Source of the DNA: Roseovarius arcticus
Lineage (GTDB): Bacteria > Pseudomonadota > Alphaproteobacteria > Rhodobacterales > Rhodobacteraceae
Length of the DNA: 64,000 bases
Assembly (NCBI RefSeq): GCF_006125015.1
Contig: NZ_SZZN01000001.1
Coordinates: 3,720,001 to 3,784,000, forward strand
Reading direction: 5' to 3'
The notes beneath the pieces are model-generated. The model was given only the letters and a program-made list of their open reading frames with translations. It ran no database searches and was not told the DNA's origin. How positions within the stretch are numbered: position 1 is the stretch's first letter; each line of letters starts with the position of its first letter. The position numbers and the translations under genes are program-made. This document shows, piece by piece, positions 54,075 through 63,856 of this stretch.

Positions 54075-56111
54075 TCAATCTAGTCGGATGTTCACCCGCG
54101 CGCTACGGCCCAGTGCGTCAATCACTGATATCTGGCTGAAGCCTGCGCCTAGCCCCATGATGTTCGCCTGCGGCACCCGCACGCCTGTCAGCAGCGGCTG
54201 GCCGTTTGCCATCCATGTATAAGGCGGCGTACCACCGCGCACTTTGACCGGCAGGCCCGGCACGGCGCTGGCAAAGCGCGCGCCGTCGGGTGGAAAAATC
54301 AGCTCGGGCGCACTGGGGTCCTTGGCGAATATGGCGTTTCGCCCGGTAAAGCGGCGCAAAGGCTGCGGCAGTTCGGCGGTGGACACGATCAGCGTCTCTG
54401 GCGGGGGGGCGGGCAGCGGATCGGGCTGCGGTTTTAGCCTTTGGAACGCCTCAAATAGGATGGGCGCCGCCAGATCGCCGCCGAATGCGCCCGGCACCGG
54501 CGTGCCGTCGGGCCGCCCGATCCATACGCCGGCCACATGCGCGCCGTCATAGCCGAGCGCCCACGCGTCGCGGTGGCCATAAGAGGTGCCCGTCTTGTAG
54601 GCGAGCGCGCGGCTGGGCGCATTCTGCGGCGGCGCGAGGCCCGATAGGATATCGCCCACTTGCCAAGCGGCTGATGCGCTGAGGATGCGGGTGGGTACAG
54701 GTGCGCCGCCGCCTTGCCGCCAGCGCAGCGGGATCGCATCACCGCCGCGCGGTAGGGCCGCATAAAGCTGCACCATATCCGTTAGCGTAACGCCGACACC
54801 GCCCAGCGCGATGGCAAGCCCGGCATGATCGCCGGGCAACTGCGCGTCCATCCCGGCGCGGCGCATGACGTCCATCAGGTGGGCCGGGCCAATCTCGTCC
54901 ATCAGCCGCACCACAGGGATGTTCAACGATTGGCGCAGCGCGTCTGCCACAGTCACCTCGCCGCGAAAATGGCCGTCGAAATTTTGCGGCGCGTAATCGC
55001 CAAAGCGGACGGGCGAATCGTCAATCAGCGTTTGTGGATGCGCGAGGCCGCGATCGAATGCCATGGCATATATCACCGGCTTGAGCGTCGATCCGGGTGA
55101 GCGCAGCGCCTGTGTCATATCGACGAAGCCCTGCCGCGCGCCATTGTCAAACCCAGCCGAGCCGACAGAGGCAAGGATGTCGCCGCTGCGATGATCAGCG
55201 AGCACGATGGCGACCGACACCGCGCCGGGCAGGCCGCGCACCGCGCGTGCGGCCAGCGTTTCCAACTGGGCCTGTAGGCCGGCGTCGATGGTTAGGTCGT
55301 GGCGCAGCGTAGCGGGCGCGTCTGCTATGGCACGGTCTGCCAGATGCGGGGCAAGCGCGGGGAATGGGCGCCGCGCGGTCGGCACCGGGTCCAGCTTGGC
55401 GGCGCTCGCGGCCTCAGCGCTCAGCACGCCTTGCTGCGTCATGCGGTCCAGCACGCGGTCGCGGGCGGCGCGTGCTGCGGCGCGGTGGCGATCCGGGCGG
55501 CGCGCCTCGGGCGATTGAGGCAGGGCGACCAGCAGCGCCGCCTCGGCGGGGGTCAGGCGTGCAGGCTCCTTGCCGAACCACGACAGAGTAGCGGCGCGAA
55601 TACCCTCGATATTGCCGCCATAGGGTGCACGGGTCAGGTAGATTTTCAGGATCTGGTACTTGGTTAGCCGCCGCTCCAGCGCCAATGCCAGCCTGACTTG
55701 CCGTAGCTTGCCCGCCCATTGCCCGGTGCTGCCATCCTCCATCAGGCGCGCGACTTGCATCGTCAGCGTTGAGCCGCCTGATACGATGCCGCCACTGCGC
55801 ACGGCCTGCAGTGCGGCGCGTGCAAACGCGCGCAGATCGACACCGGAATGGCTGAGATAGCGGCGATCCTCATAGGCGATCAGCATATCGGTAAATGCAG
55901 CATCCACGCGCCCCGGCTCTAGCCGCCAGCGGCCATCGGCAACTGTGTAGATGCGCAAGGTTTGCCCATTGCGGTCCAGCACCTCGGCCCCGGTCGAGGT
56001 AAGCATCGCGGGTAGGGGGGTCGCCGCGATCCAGCGGTCCAGCGCATCGCGACCGCCGCCCGCAAGGACCAGCGTCAGAGCGAGCGCAAAGAGCCAGCGA
56101 TGCGCGCGCAT
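54075..56111 (-). CDS. pbpC: Penicillin-binding protein 1C
   Basis: A 678-residue class A PBP. The N-terminal signal anchor is followed by a GT51 glycosyltransferase domain with YEDRRYLSHSGVD and YLTRAPYGGNIEG. The transpeptidase domain has SPGSTLKPVIY and a KTGTSYGHRDAW motif. The C-terminal 90 residues form a BiPBP_C/Big-like domain (PDGARFASAVPGLPVKVRGGTPPYTW in parts). It acts in the periplasm on peptidoglycan. It is 4 bases after the alpha-2-macroglobulin gene, the same pair as yfhM-pbpC in E. coli. Confidence 0.95.
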   Translation of the reverse strand: MRAHRWLFALALTLVLAGGGRDALDRWIAATPLPAMLTSTGAEVLDRNGQTLRIYTVADGRWRLEPGRVDAAFTDMLIAYEDRRYLSHSGVDLRAFARAALQAVRSGGIVSGGSTLTMQVARLMEDGSTGQWAGKLRQVRLALALERRLTKYQILKIYLTRAPYGGNIEGIRAATLSWFGKEPARLTPAEAALLVALPQSPEARRPDRHRAAARAARDRVLDRMTQQGVLSAEAASAAKLDPVPTARRPFPALAPHLADRAIADAPATLRHDLTIDAGLQAQLETLAARAVRGLPGAVSVAIVLADHRSGDILASVGSAGFDNGARQGFVDMTQALRSPGSTLKPVIYAMAFDRGLAHPQTLIDDSPVRFGDYAPQNFDGHFRGEVTVADALRQSLNIPVVRLMDEIGPAHLMDVMRRAGMDAQLPGDHAGLAIALGGVGVTLTDMVQLYAALPRGGDAIPLRWRQGGGAPVPTRILSASAAWQVGDILSGLAPPQNAPSRALAYKTGTSYGHRDAWALGYDGAHVAGVWIGRPDGTPVPGAFGGDLAAPILFEAFQRLKPQPDPLPAPPPETLIVSTAELPQPLRRFTGRNAIFAKDPSAPELIFPPDGARFASAVPGLPVKVRGGTPPYTWMANGQPLLTGVRVPQANIMGLGAGFSQISVIDALGRSARVNIRLD

Positions 56112-56115
56112 ATCC

Positions 56116-59100
56116 CTACTCGGTCACAGTCAACTGGCCGGTATCCGTGTGGGCGCGGTACTGAGGCCGATACATATCCTCGACCGTGGCGGCGGGGTGG
56201 TGATAGCTGCCGGGTGACACGGCGCGCACGATATAAGCAAGGCGAAATGCCTCGTCCTCGCGCCAGTCCACGGCGGCTATGAACCTGTCCGAGCGGAATT
56301 CGGTGTGCTGCGCATATGCCGTTTTCAGCCAGTCGAGCGAGCGCACGTCGCCCGACCGCAAGAGGTTCGGGTTGTCGATCTCAAGCCCTGCCGGCAGCGG
56401 ATCGTCGATGATTAGCCGCGCCTCGCCGTCCTCAAACGGTGTGATGGTCAGAACCGCGACCAACCGCGCGCCCGACGCAACACTTCCCAGTTCAGCGGAA
56501 TTGCCGTCCATGTCGTAATAGCTGCGCTCAATCCGGTATCCATAGCCATCTGCCGGGCCGGGCACTTGTGGCACACCAAAGGTGGTCAGCGTGATGTCAG
56601 TGCTGGTGCTTGCGGTATTCTCAATCCGTTGTGGCACCAGAGTCTGTGCCGCGACCTTGCGGATGAACGGGCCGGTGACAGGCTCGCCATTGAGGGTCAA
56701 ACCCTGCGAGGACGCATCCTTGATCAGGGCATTTGCAGCCAAAAGACTCCACGCCTCTTCTTGGGTGGACATGTGCGGGCCTTCGGTATTCAGGCGGCGG
56801 GCCAACTCATTGGTGTCGCCCACCTCGCTGCCTGCCTCTACCAGCAGGGCTAGTACGCCCGCGCGATCGCGTGCGGCGGTGCCATAGTCCGAGCGCCATA
56901 CATGACGCTCGTCCGTATCGCGTGCGCTGCTGTCCAGCGCTGCGCGGAACATGCGATCGGCGCGTGACGGGTCCCCGTAGGACGCTAGCGCCGCGCCCAG
57001 TTGCGCCTGTGCAAGCGGCGTGGCGAAATCGCCCGCTTTGACGTCGGCGTAGTAGCGCAAATCGCCCATCGCGGCGGCGCCTTCGCGGGCGAGGACCATC
57101 AGCGCATAGGCAATATCCTCACCACCGTTATCGAAATCGGGGGCGTAGTTCACGCGGTTGCGCAGGTTGTCCATTGCCATGGTAAAGGCGTGGTCCGGCA
57201 CGTCGAACCCTTCGGTGCGGGCGCGCGACAGGAAGTCAGCGACATAGGCATCCAGCCAAAAATCACCCGATTCTGCCTGCCAGAGGCCGAACGCGCCGCT
57301 GGAGGTCTGCCGCGTCAGCACGCGGGCGACGGCCTGCTCGATGCGCTGTTTAATGGCTGCATCGCCTCCTAGGCCAAGGGCAGAGGCGACCTGATTGAAA
57401 TAGAGCAGCGGCAGCGCGCGCGATGTCGTCTGTTCGGTGCAGCCGTAGGGGTAGCGATCCAACGATTGCAGCAGCCCCGCCACGTTTAGCCGCGCCAGCG
57501 CGCCGGCCGACATCACAGCCTCGCCCGTACCGGGGCGATAGTCGGCAAAGACATCATCCGTCAGCGTGAACGTATCGCCTGCCGCCAGCTCAAATCGGCG
57601 GGTTTCGGACACAGCCGGATCGTTGGCGCGCACGGGCAGGGTCAGTGATTTGATCAGTTGTTTGCCGTCCGGCGTCGTCATGGCGATGCGGATCTGATAA
57701 TCGCCCACCTCCCCTGCAGTGACGGGCAGGCGGAACGTCTTCTTTTGCCGCTCAGCCAAATCAAAGCCTGAGGGCGCGCCATCAAGCGTTAGTCCGGGCG
57801 CTGTTATGTCCATCCCGATGCGGCCTGCCGGGCCGGCGGCATGGACAATCTCTAACAGCATAGAGCTACGATCACCCGGCGCGAGGAAGCGGGGCACCGA
57901 TGCGGTCAGCACTACGGGATCGCGCACCAGCACGTCGCGGTCTGCTTGGCCGACACCTCGCGCGCTCCATGCGATGGCCATCAGCCGGACGGTGCCGTTG
58001 AAATCGGGGATGTCGAACTGCGCCTCTGCCGTTCCATCAGTGGCGACTGTGATAGGCCCGGTGAAGTAGGCAACCAGATCCTCGGTCGGGGGTGGCGACT
58101 TGCGCTGCATCCCGCTGCCTGCATCCCCGCCTGATCGGACGCGCCCCTCGGCGCCGTCCATCGCGTCGATGAGGCGGCCATAGATGTCACGAATTTCTAC
58201 CCCCAGGCGGCGCTGGCCGAAGTAGTGATCTGACGGATTGGGGCTGTCAAAGCCAGTCAGGTTCAGGATGCCGACGTCGACAGCCGCAAGCGTGACGTAG
58301 CCTGTCTCGCGCTCCAGCCCGTCCACCTTGACGGTGGCGTTCAGCGGTCCGCGCGGATCGGACGCGTCAGATGTGTCGATAGTCACCGCAAGTTGGCGCG
58401 CGCCCGGGTCGATCTTGGCGTAGGCCAGCCCCAATGAGCGCGCCGGGTTCTGCCCGGCGGCCACATCCATCGGCCGGATGACCTGAGCGGTGACGTATGC
58501 CCCTGCGCCCCAGTCGCCTGTGACTTCGACGGGGATGATATTCTCGCCCTCCGTGACTTCGACGGCCTGCTGCGAGATGACGCGGTTCGACATAACGGTG
58601 ACCAGCGCGGTGCCAGCATAGCGTGGGACGATGCGCAAGCGGGCGGTGTCGCCGGGGGTGTAGGCCTCGGCGTCCAGCGACAATTCCAGCGTGTCGGGTG
58701 TCTGGCTGCTATCGGCGGGCGCATACCAGCCGGCATAGAAATCGGTAGAGGACGCGGTGTAGGAGCCATCCGTACGCTCTACCACGAGCTCGTATTGGCC
58801 CCACTCAACGGGCGCCGTGATGGTGAGGGGTGCGTCGCCGAGCATCCCGTCCCCGCTGGCGATGCGGGTGCGGGTGACAATCGGCTCCCAATTCCAGTCG
58901 CCATATTGGCGGTACCACTGATAACGGGTGTTAACGCGGTTTAGCGTCCAATTGATGGCCATAGCAGTGCGGGCCAGGTCCGGCGCAATGGCGATCACGT
59001 CAAAGCGTGCCTCACCGCCCTCCTGCACCACACCGTCCGACGCGGGCTTGATCCCGATGACGGGAGCGGCGGGGGCGACAGTGCGGGTGATCTGCCGCTC

Positions 59101-61521
59101 AACCGGGCGGCCCGACCCTTCGCGCAGGCGCACTACGGCGGTGGCAGTATAGGGGCGATCCTCGCCCAGATCCTCGGGCATCTCCAAGGGTAGAGACAAC
59201 GTGCCGTCCGCCGCAGTTGTCCTCGCGTCCAAAACCGAAACGCGCGGACCCACCGTGCTGTCATAGCGGCCAAAGAGGTAGCCCGGGAAGGCGTCCAGGT
59301 TTCGCGCCGGACGCAGCACCAGCTCGCCCTCGGATTTCAGGCCGCCGCCGGGCGCGCCAAAGAGGTATTTCGCCGCGACCTGAACAGGCGCAGGGGCATC
59401 GGCGCTCAGCGTGCCTTCGGGTAGGGTCAGGGTAAAATCTATCCGCTCGGGCAGGAAATCCTCGACCAGCACTTGGGTCGAGGCCAGCGCGGGGGCGTCC
59501 AGGTCGGCCTTGATATCTAGCGTCCACGTGCCGCGGGGTGCAGTGTCACCTATCGCCAGATTGAACACATGACCGCCAGCCGCACCATCCGGCGACAGCG
59601 CGCGCGTATATTCCACGCCATCAGGGCGCGTCAGGATCGCGGTGAGGGGCAGTCCGGCGGTGGCATCTGCGCGATCGTCGCGCGCCAGTGCGGTGGCTTG
59701 GATCACCTCGCCCGCGCGATACGCGCCGCGATCGGTGGCGAGAAAGACATCGACGGGCGGCGCAGGCGCGCGGCCTTCAACGCCGCGATCTGACAGATCG
59801 AACGCAGGATCGGTCAATGACAGGAACGCTGCATCTTCGTCGCCGCGTTTCGCGATCACCAGCGCGGGGGCTGCGCCGCCCGTGCCACGTGTGAGGCCAG
59901 CTTCGAATCGGAGGTTCCCCTCGGCGTCAGTCATTGCCGTGCCGAGCACCGCGTTCGCGCGCGACAGCAGCGTCACCTCGACCCCCTCCAGCGCATCCGC
60001 GCTGGCAAGGCTGCGCGCCGACACGTGCAGGCCGTCATTGCCCATAAACGTCGTCAGGCCCAGATCGGTCAGCACAAACCATTGAGTCGCGCCGGCGTCG
60101 TCATAGGTATCCACACCCTCAATGCTGGCCGTCAGGGTGTAGATGCCGGTGGGCTGGTCGCTGAGCACGTCGCCCAGCGGCAGGCGCGTGGTCATGTTGC
60201 GGTTCAGCTCGTTTTGCACCTCGCCCACGCCGGTCCAGACATCCTGGGCGATGTTTTCCGAAAAGTCGTTTAGCGAATAGCCGTCCAGCGGGCGGCCAAA
60301 GTATCCGTCCTGAATGGCGCGCAAGAGGTTGCGGTCACTCACCCGGCGCAGGCTAAGCTGCACGGTGTCCAGATTCACAGTTTCGACCGGCAGGGCGGCA
60401 TCCGCAGCGCGCGGCAGCACGTAGGCGCGACCCGGAAATGCGACATTAGGCGCGCGGTCGCGCACATACGCGGTTATTGCGATATCTTTCGCAAGCGTCT
60501 GGCCATCGGCGGCAGGCAGGCCCTTGCGGAAAGTGATCGTGTATCGCTCTCCATGCTTGACGCCGTCAATGCAGATTTGCCGCTGCTCTGGCTGCACCAC
60601 GAGGCCGGGATCGGGCAGGCGCACGAAGGGCGCATAGTCTGTGCCTGCGACGATTAGATCCTCAGAGAATTCGGCGCAGATGCGCGGTGCGGCGGTGTCG
60701 GCGTCCGTGCTGTTATCGGTCACGCGAAAGCCATACTTTGCGACGGCTGCATCCAGCTTGGTAGTGACATCCTCGCGCGGTTGAATTTCGCTGGCAAGTC
60801 GCAGCGCCTGCACCATGTCGCGGCCCCGTTCGGCGCGCTCTAGCGCATCGGCCATGACCAGTAGCGCATTGACGCGTGCGCCATCTGAGGGGGCGCGCAG
60901 ATAGGCGTTGGTGGCTGCGCTGATCGCTTGCGCCACATACGTACTCTGATCCTCGTTGATGCGCAGCGACAGGCGGGCGTAATCTGTCCAATGCTCGGCG
61001 AAATCGCCGGTGGCGACGGCGGCGCCGGTCCAGCGCATGGCATTGACGATATCGCCCGTAGCCTCGCGGTCCTGCGCGGCTGTGATCATCGCCTCAACGG
61101 ACCAGGCGCCTCCGGAATGGACGCGCCCGATCTTGGCGGCCTGCTCGTACGCGGTGCTCAGCGCGGCGTTGCCTAGAAAACTCAGTTCGTTTGCGCGATC
61201 CTGTGAGGCGGCCAAAATCTGCGGGTTGGCGGCGACGATACGGCCCGAATAGGCCCCCTCAAACGGTTGCTCTTCGCTGACGCTGCTCTTGGGAAAGCAA
61301 GAGTTTGACTTGGAATTATAGGTAAAGGCGCGGCAATCGGGATAGCCGAGGCACGCATTTTGGCAGGCCTCATAGGTGGTATCAAAGATGGCGGTCAGGT
61401 CAGCGCCGTAGAAGTCCACATCGGCGGTGATGATCGCGCGCCGCTCAGGGACGGCCGATTGTGCGGCCGCTTGTGCGGCGAAGCCAATGACAAACAGCGA
61501 TAAAATGACGTGACGCAGCAT
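56116..61521 (-). CDS. Bacterial alpha-2-macroglobulin with PAN domain and CTEQ thioester
   Basis: An 1801-residue periplasmic protease-trap protein. Residues 1-20 are a signal peptide. Residues about 28-98 form a PAN/apple-like domain with conserved Cys pairs (TTYEACQNACLGYPDCRAFTY). MG-type beta domains follow, then the thioester Cys1361-Thr-Glu-Gln1364 (YPYGCTEQTTSRALPL) inside the thioester domain, and a final receptor-like region. It is longer than E. coli YfhM (about 1650), the difference being the PAN domain. It probably traps invading proteases and protects the cell together with PbpC, which may repair peptidoglycan. A strong AGGAGGCT site precedes the ATG. Confidence 0.93.
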   Translation of the reverse strand: MLRHVILSLFVIGFAAQAAAQSAVPERRAIITADVDFYGADLTAIFDTTYEACQNACLGYPDCRAFTYNSKSNSCFPKSSVSEEQPFEGAYSGRIVAANPQILAASQDRANELSFLGNAALSTAYEQAAKIGRVHSGGAWSVEAMITAAQDREATGDIVNAMRWTGAAVATGDFAEHWTDYARLSLRINEDQSTYVAQAISAATNAYLRAPSDGARVNALLVMADALERAERGRDMVQALRLASEIQPREDVTTKLDAAVAKYGFRVTDNSTDADTAAPRICAEFSEDLIVAGTDYAPFVRLPDPGLVVQPEQRQICIDGVKHGERYTITFRKGLPAADGQTLAKDIAITAYVRDRAPNVAFPGRAYVLPRAADAALPVETVNLDTVQLSLRRVSDRNLLRAIQDGYFGRPLDGYSLNDFSENIAQDVWTGVGEVQNELNRNMTTRLPLGDVLSDQPTGIYTLTASIEGVDTYDDAGATQWFVLTDLGLTTFMGNDGLHVSARSLASADALEGVEVTLLSRANAVLGTAMTDAEGNLRFEAGLTRGTGGAAPALVIAKRGDEDAAFLSLTDPAFDLSDRGVEGRAPAPPVDVFLATDRGAYRAGEVIQATALARDDRADATAGLPLTAILTRPDGVEYTRALSPDGAAGGHVFNLAIGDTAPRGTWTLDIKADLDAPALASTQVLVEDFLPERIDFTLTLPEGTLSADAPAPVQVAAKYLFGAPGGGLKSEGELVLRPARNLDAFPGYLFGRYDSTVGPRVSVLDARTTAADGTLSLPLEMPEDLGEDRPYTATAVVRLREGSGRPVERQITRTVAPAAPVIGIKPASDGVVQEGGEARFDVIAIAPDLARTAMAINWTLNRVNTRYQWYRQYGDWNWEPIVTRTRIASGDGMLGDAPLTITAPVEWGQYELVVERTDGSYTASSTDFYAGWYAPADSSQTPDTLELSLDAEAYTPGDTARLRIVPRYAGTALVTVMSNRVISQQAVEVTEGENIIPVEVTGDWGAGAYVTAQVIRPMDVAAGQNPARSLGLAYAKIDPGARQLAVTIDTSDASDPRGPLNATVKVDGLERETGYVTLAAVDVGILNLTGFDSPNPSDHYFGQRRLGVEIRDIYGRLIDAMDGAEGRVRSGGDAGSGMQRKSPPPTEDLVAYFTGPITVATDGTAEAQFDIPDFNGTVRLMAIAWSARGVGQADRDVLVRDPVVLTASVPRFLAPGDRSSMLLEIVHAAGPAGRIGMDITAPGLTLDGAPSGFDLAERQKKTFRLPVTAGEVGDYQIRIAMTTPDGKQLIKSLTLPVRANDPAVSETRRFELAAGDTFTLTDDVFADYRPGTGEAVMSAGALARLNVAGLLQSLDRYPYGCTEQTTSRALPLLYFNQVASALGLGGDAAIKQRIEQAVARVLTRQTSSGAFGLWQAESGDFWLDAYVADFLSRARTEGFDVPDHAFTMAMDNLRNRVNYAPDFDNGGEDIAYALMVLAREGAAAMGDLRYYADVKAGDFATPLAQAQLGAALASYGDPSRADRMFRAALDSSARDTDERHVWRSDYGTAARDRAGVLALLVEAGSEVGDTNELARRLNTEGPHMSTQEEAWSLLAANALIKDASSQGLTLNGEPVTGPFIRKVAAQTLVPQRIENTASTSTDITLTTFGVPQVPGPADGYGYRIERSYYDMDGNSAELGSVASGARLVAVLTITPFEDGEARLIIDDPLPAGLEIDNPNLLRSGDVRSLDWLKTAYAQHTEFRSDRFIAAVDWREDEAFRLAYIVRAVSPGSYHHPAATVEDMYRPQYRAHTDTGQLTVTE

Positions 61522-61664
61522 CGGAGCCTCCTGAGCATGACCGCATCATCGTGGCATGAGGCCGGCGGCGGGGCAATGATTCACGCGCACAGATTAAGCT
61601 GTTGTTCACCTCAATCCGCCAAAGTCACGGCACTTCGTTTGGAACGACGCGGCAGGGAATCGGC

Positions 61665-63851
61665 ATGACGCTCGCCAATAAGCTGGCACAAGAAAGGCGC
61701 GCGCGCCTTGGGGCAGAGCGTCTGCTAGAGCAAAAGCAGGCCGAACTGCATGCGGCCAACCGCAAGTTGGGCAAACATGCACGTGCCCTGTCGGACGAAA
61801 TCGTCGTCACCCGCGCCAAGGTGCAGACCGTCGAGGATGAAAATCAGCGGGTCAAATCGGACCTGCACGTCGCCAACGAAAAGGTGCAGGTGGCCGAGAG
61901 GCGCCTCTGGCACTCGATCGAAACAATCCAGGACGGCTTTGCCTTTTTTGACGATAGCGGGCGCATGATCGCCGCCAACCCGGCTTATATGTCGGTGTTC
62001 GATGGGCTGGACCTGATCGAGCCCGGAATCAGCTATGTCGAGATCCTGCAACTGGCCACCGAGGAGGGTATCGTCGATATTGGCGACGAGACCCCTGCAG
62101 AGTGGCGCGAGTCGATGCTGGACCGCTGGCAAAGCAACGACCCCGAGCCGACAGTGATCCGTCTGTGGAGCGGCGAATACATCAAGCTGATCGACCAGCG
62201 CGGCCACGGCGGGGATGTAGTTAGTCTGGCGTTGAACATCACCGAGACGATCCGCTACGAAGAGCGGTTGAAGGATGCCCGCGCCCGCGCGGAGGATGCC
62301 AGCCGGGCGAAGTCGTCCTTTCTCGCCAATATGAGCCACGAGATTCGCACGCCGATGAACGGCGTCGTCGGCATGGCCGATCTGCTCAAAGATACCGAGC
62401 TGAGCGAAGAACAGCGCCTATACGCCGACACGATCAAGAATTCAGGCGAGGCGCTGCTAGTCATCATCAACGACGTGCTGGATTATTCAAAAATTGAGGC
62501 CAAAAAGCTGGTGCTGAAGCCCGAGTCATTTGATTTGGAGCGCTGCATCCACGAGCTAATCATGCTGATGCTGCCCAAGGCGCGCGATCAGGGGTTAGAA
62601 ATTCTGCTGGATTACGACTTGTTCCTGCCGACGCAGTTCATCGGCGATCCGGGCCGCCTGCGGCAAATACTGACCAATCTGATGGGTAACGCCGTCAAGT
62701 TTACCGAAACCGGCCAAGTCCTGATCCGCGTCACGGGTATAGTGGGAACCGACGGCACGGCGCAGGTGCACATCTCGGTTGAGGATACGGGCATCGGCAT
62801 CCCCGAGGATAAGGTCGATCACGTCTTTGGCGAGTTCAATCAGGTCGATGATGAGCATAACCGCCGCTTCGAGGGGACCGGCCTTGGCCTTGCTATTTCG
62901 CAGCAGTTGGTGCGGATGATGGGCGGGCGCATCTGGGTGGAAAGCGTACTGGGCACCGGCTCAACCTTTGGGCTAAAGCTAACGCTGCCAATGGTAGATG
63001 AGGGCGAGGACCCCGGCCCCATCGACACTGGCGATCTGCGCCGGGTGATGGTGGTCGACGCAAATGACGCGAACCGTCTGATCATGGAAAAAAGGCTGAA
63101 ATTGCTGGGGCTCAAAACAGTGTGCTGCGCATCGGGCGACGCCGCGCTGGCGCAGATGGACGGCACTGTCGATCTGGTTCTGACCGATCACGAAATGCCC
63201 GGCATGGACGGGCTGGAATTGGCCGAGGCGTTGCGCGCGGGCGGGCACGGTGCACCGATTATCCTGCTGAGCGGCAATACAGGGTATGCAGCGCAAGACC
63301 CGGCGCGCGCCCTCGTGCACGCGGTTTTGCAAAAACCTGTCGCACGCCGCGATCTGTGTGCTGTGCTGAAATCCCTTAGCGCCGTTGAGATGCCTGACGG
63401 CGAGGCGCCGCAGACATCCGAGCCGGAAACTGCGATCCGTGCGCTGCGGGTGCTGGCCGCCGAAGACAACAAGACGAACCGTCTGGTCTTTAGCAAGATG
63501 GTCGGCTCTTTGGATATTGATCTGGTATTTGCCGAAAATGGGGTGGAGGCGGTCGAGTTATACCAGTCTTTTGCGCCGGACATCGTTTTTATTGATATCT
63601 CAATGCCCCTGATGGACGGCAAGGAGGCGACCGGGCGCATTCGCGACTTGGAAAAGGCCAGCGGCGCGCATGTGCCGGTGGTGGCGATGACGGCGCACGC
63701 CATGGACGGCGACGATACCGACATTCTCGCAGCCGGCCTCGATCATTACCTGACCAAGCCGCTACGAAAGGCCGCGATTCACGAACGCATTATGGATGCC
63801 TGTCCGCCGGATGTGCGCCCGCCGGTTGCACCTGTTGCAGAGGCGGGCTAA
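61665..63851 (+). CDS. PAS-domain hybrid histidine kinase with two receiver domains
   Basis: A 728-residue cytoplasmic hybrid kinase. Residues 1-80 form a long coiled coil rich in Glu/Lys/Arg. A PAS domain (about 85-200, WHSIETIQDGFAFFDDSG) follows. HisKA carries the phospho-acceptor His225 in LANMSHEIRTPMNG. The ATPase domain has NLMGNAVKFTETG, EDTGIGIPEDKVDHVF and FEGTGLGLAIS. Two receivers follow, with phospho-acceptors Asp508 (VLTDHEMPGMDG) and Asp644 (VFIDISMPLMDG). No transmembrane helix is seen. The ATG at 61665 has AGGGA; an upstream TTG is rejected. No partner response regulator is adjacent. Confidence 0.93.
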   Translation: MTLANKLAQERRARLGAERLLEQKQAELHAANRKLGKHARALSDEIVVTRAKVQTVEDENQRVKSDLHVANEKVQVAERRLWHSIETIQDGFAFFDDSGRMIAANPAYMSVFDGLDLIEPGISYVEILQLATEEGIVDIGDETPAEWRESMLDRWQSNDPEPTVIRLWSGEYIKLIDQRGHGGDVVSLALNITETIRYEERLKDARARAEDASRAKSSFLANMSHEIRTPMNGVVGMADLLKDTELSEEQRLYADTIKNSGEALLVIINDVLDYSKIEAKKLVLKPESFDLERCIHELIMLMLPKARDQGLEILLDYDLFLPTQFIGDPGRLRQILTNLMGNAVKFTETGQVLIRVTGIVGTDGTAQVHISVEDTGIGIPEDKVDHVFGEFNQVDDEHNRRFEGTGLGLAISQQLVRMMGGRIWVESVLGTGSTFGLKLTLPMVDEGEDPGPIDTGDLRRVMVVDANDANRLIMEKRLKLLGLKTVCCASGDAALAQMDGTVDLVLTDHEMPGMDGLELAEALRAGGHGAPIILLSGNTGYAAQDPARALVHAVLQKPVARRDLCAVLKSLSAVEMPDGEAPQTSEPETAIRALRVLAAEDNKTNRLVFSKMVGSLDIDLVFAENGVEAVELYQSFAPDIVFIDISMPLMDGKEATGRIRDLEKASGAHVPVVAMTAHAMDGDDTDILAAGLDHYLTKPLRKAAIHERIMDACPPDVRPPVAPVAEAG

Positions 63852-63856
63852 CGCGC

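Noticed and set aside
61602..61664. TTG start of the hybrid kinase at 61602
   Set aside because: The ATG at 61665 has a better ribosome-binding site and starts the coiled coil directly.
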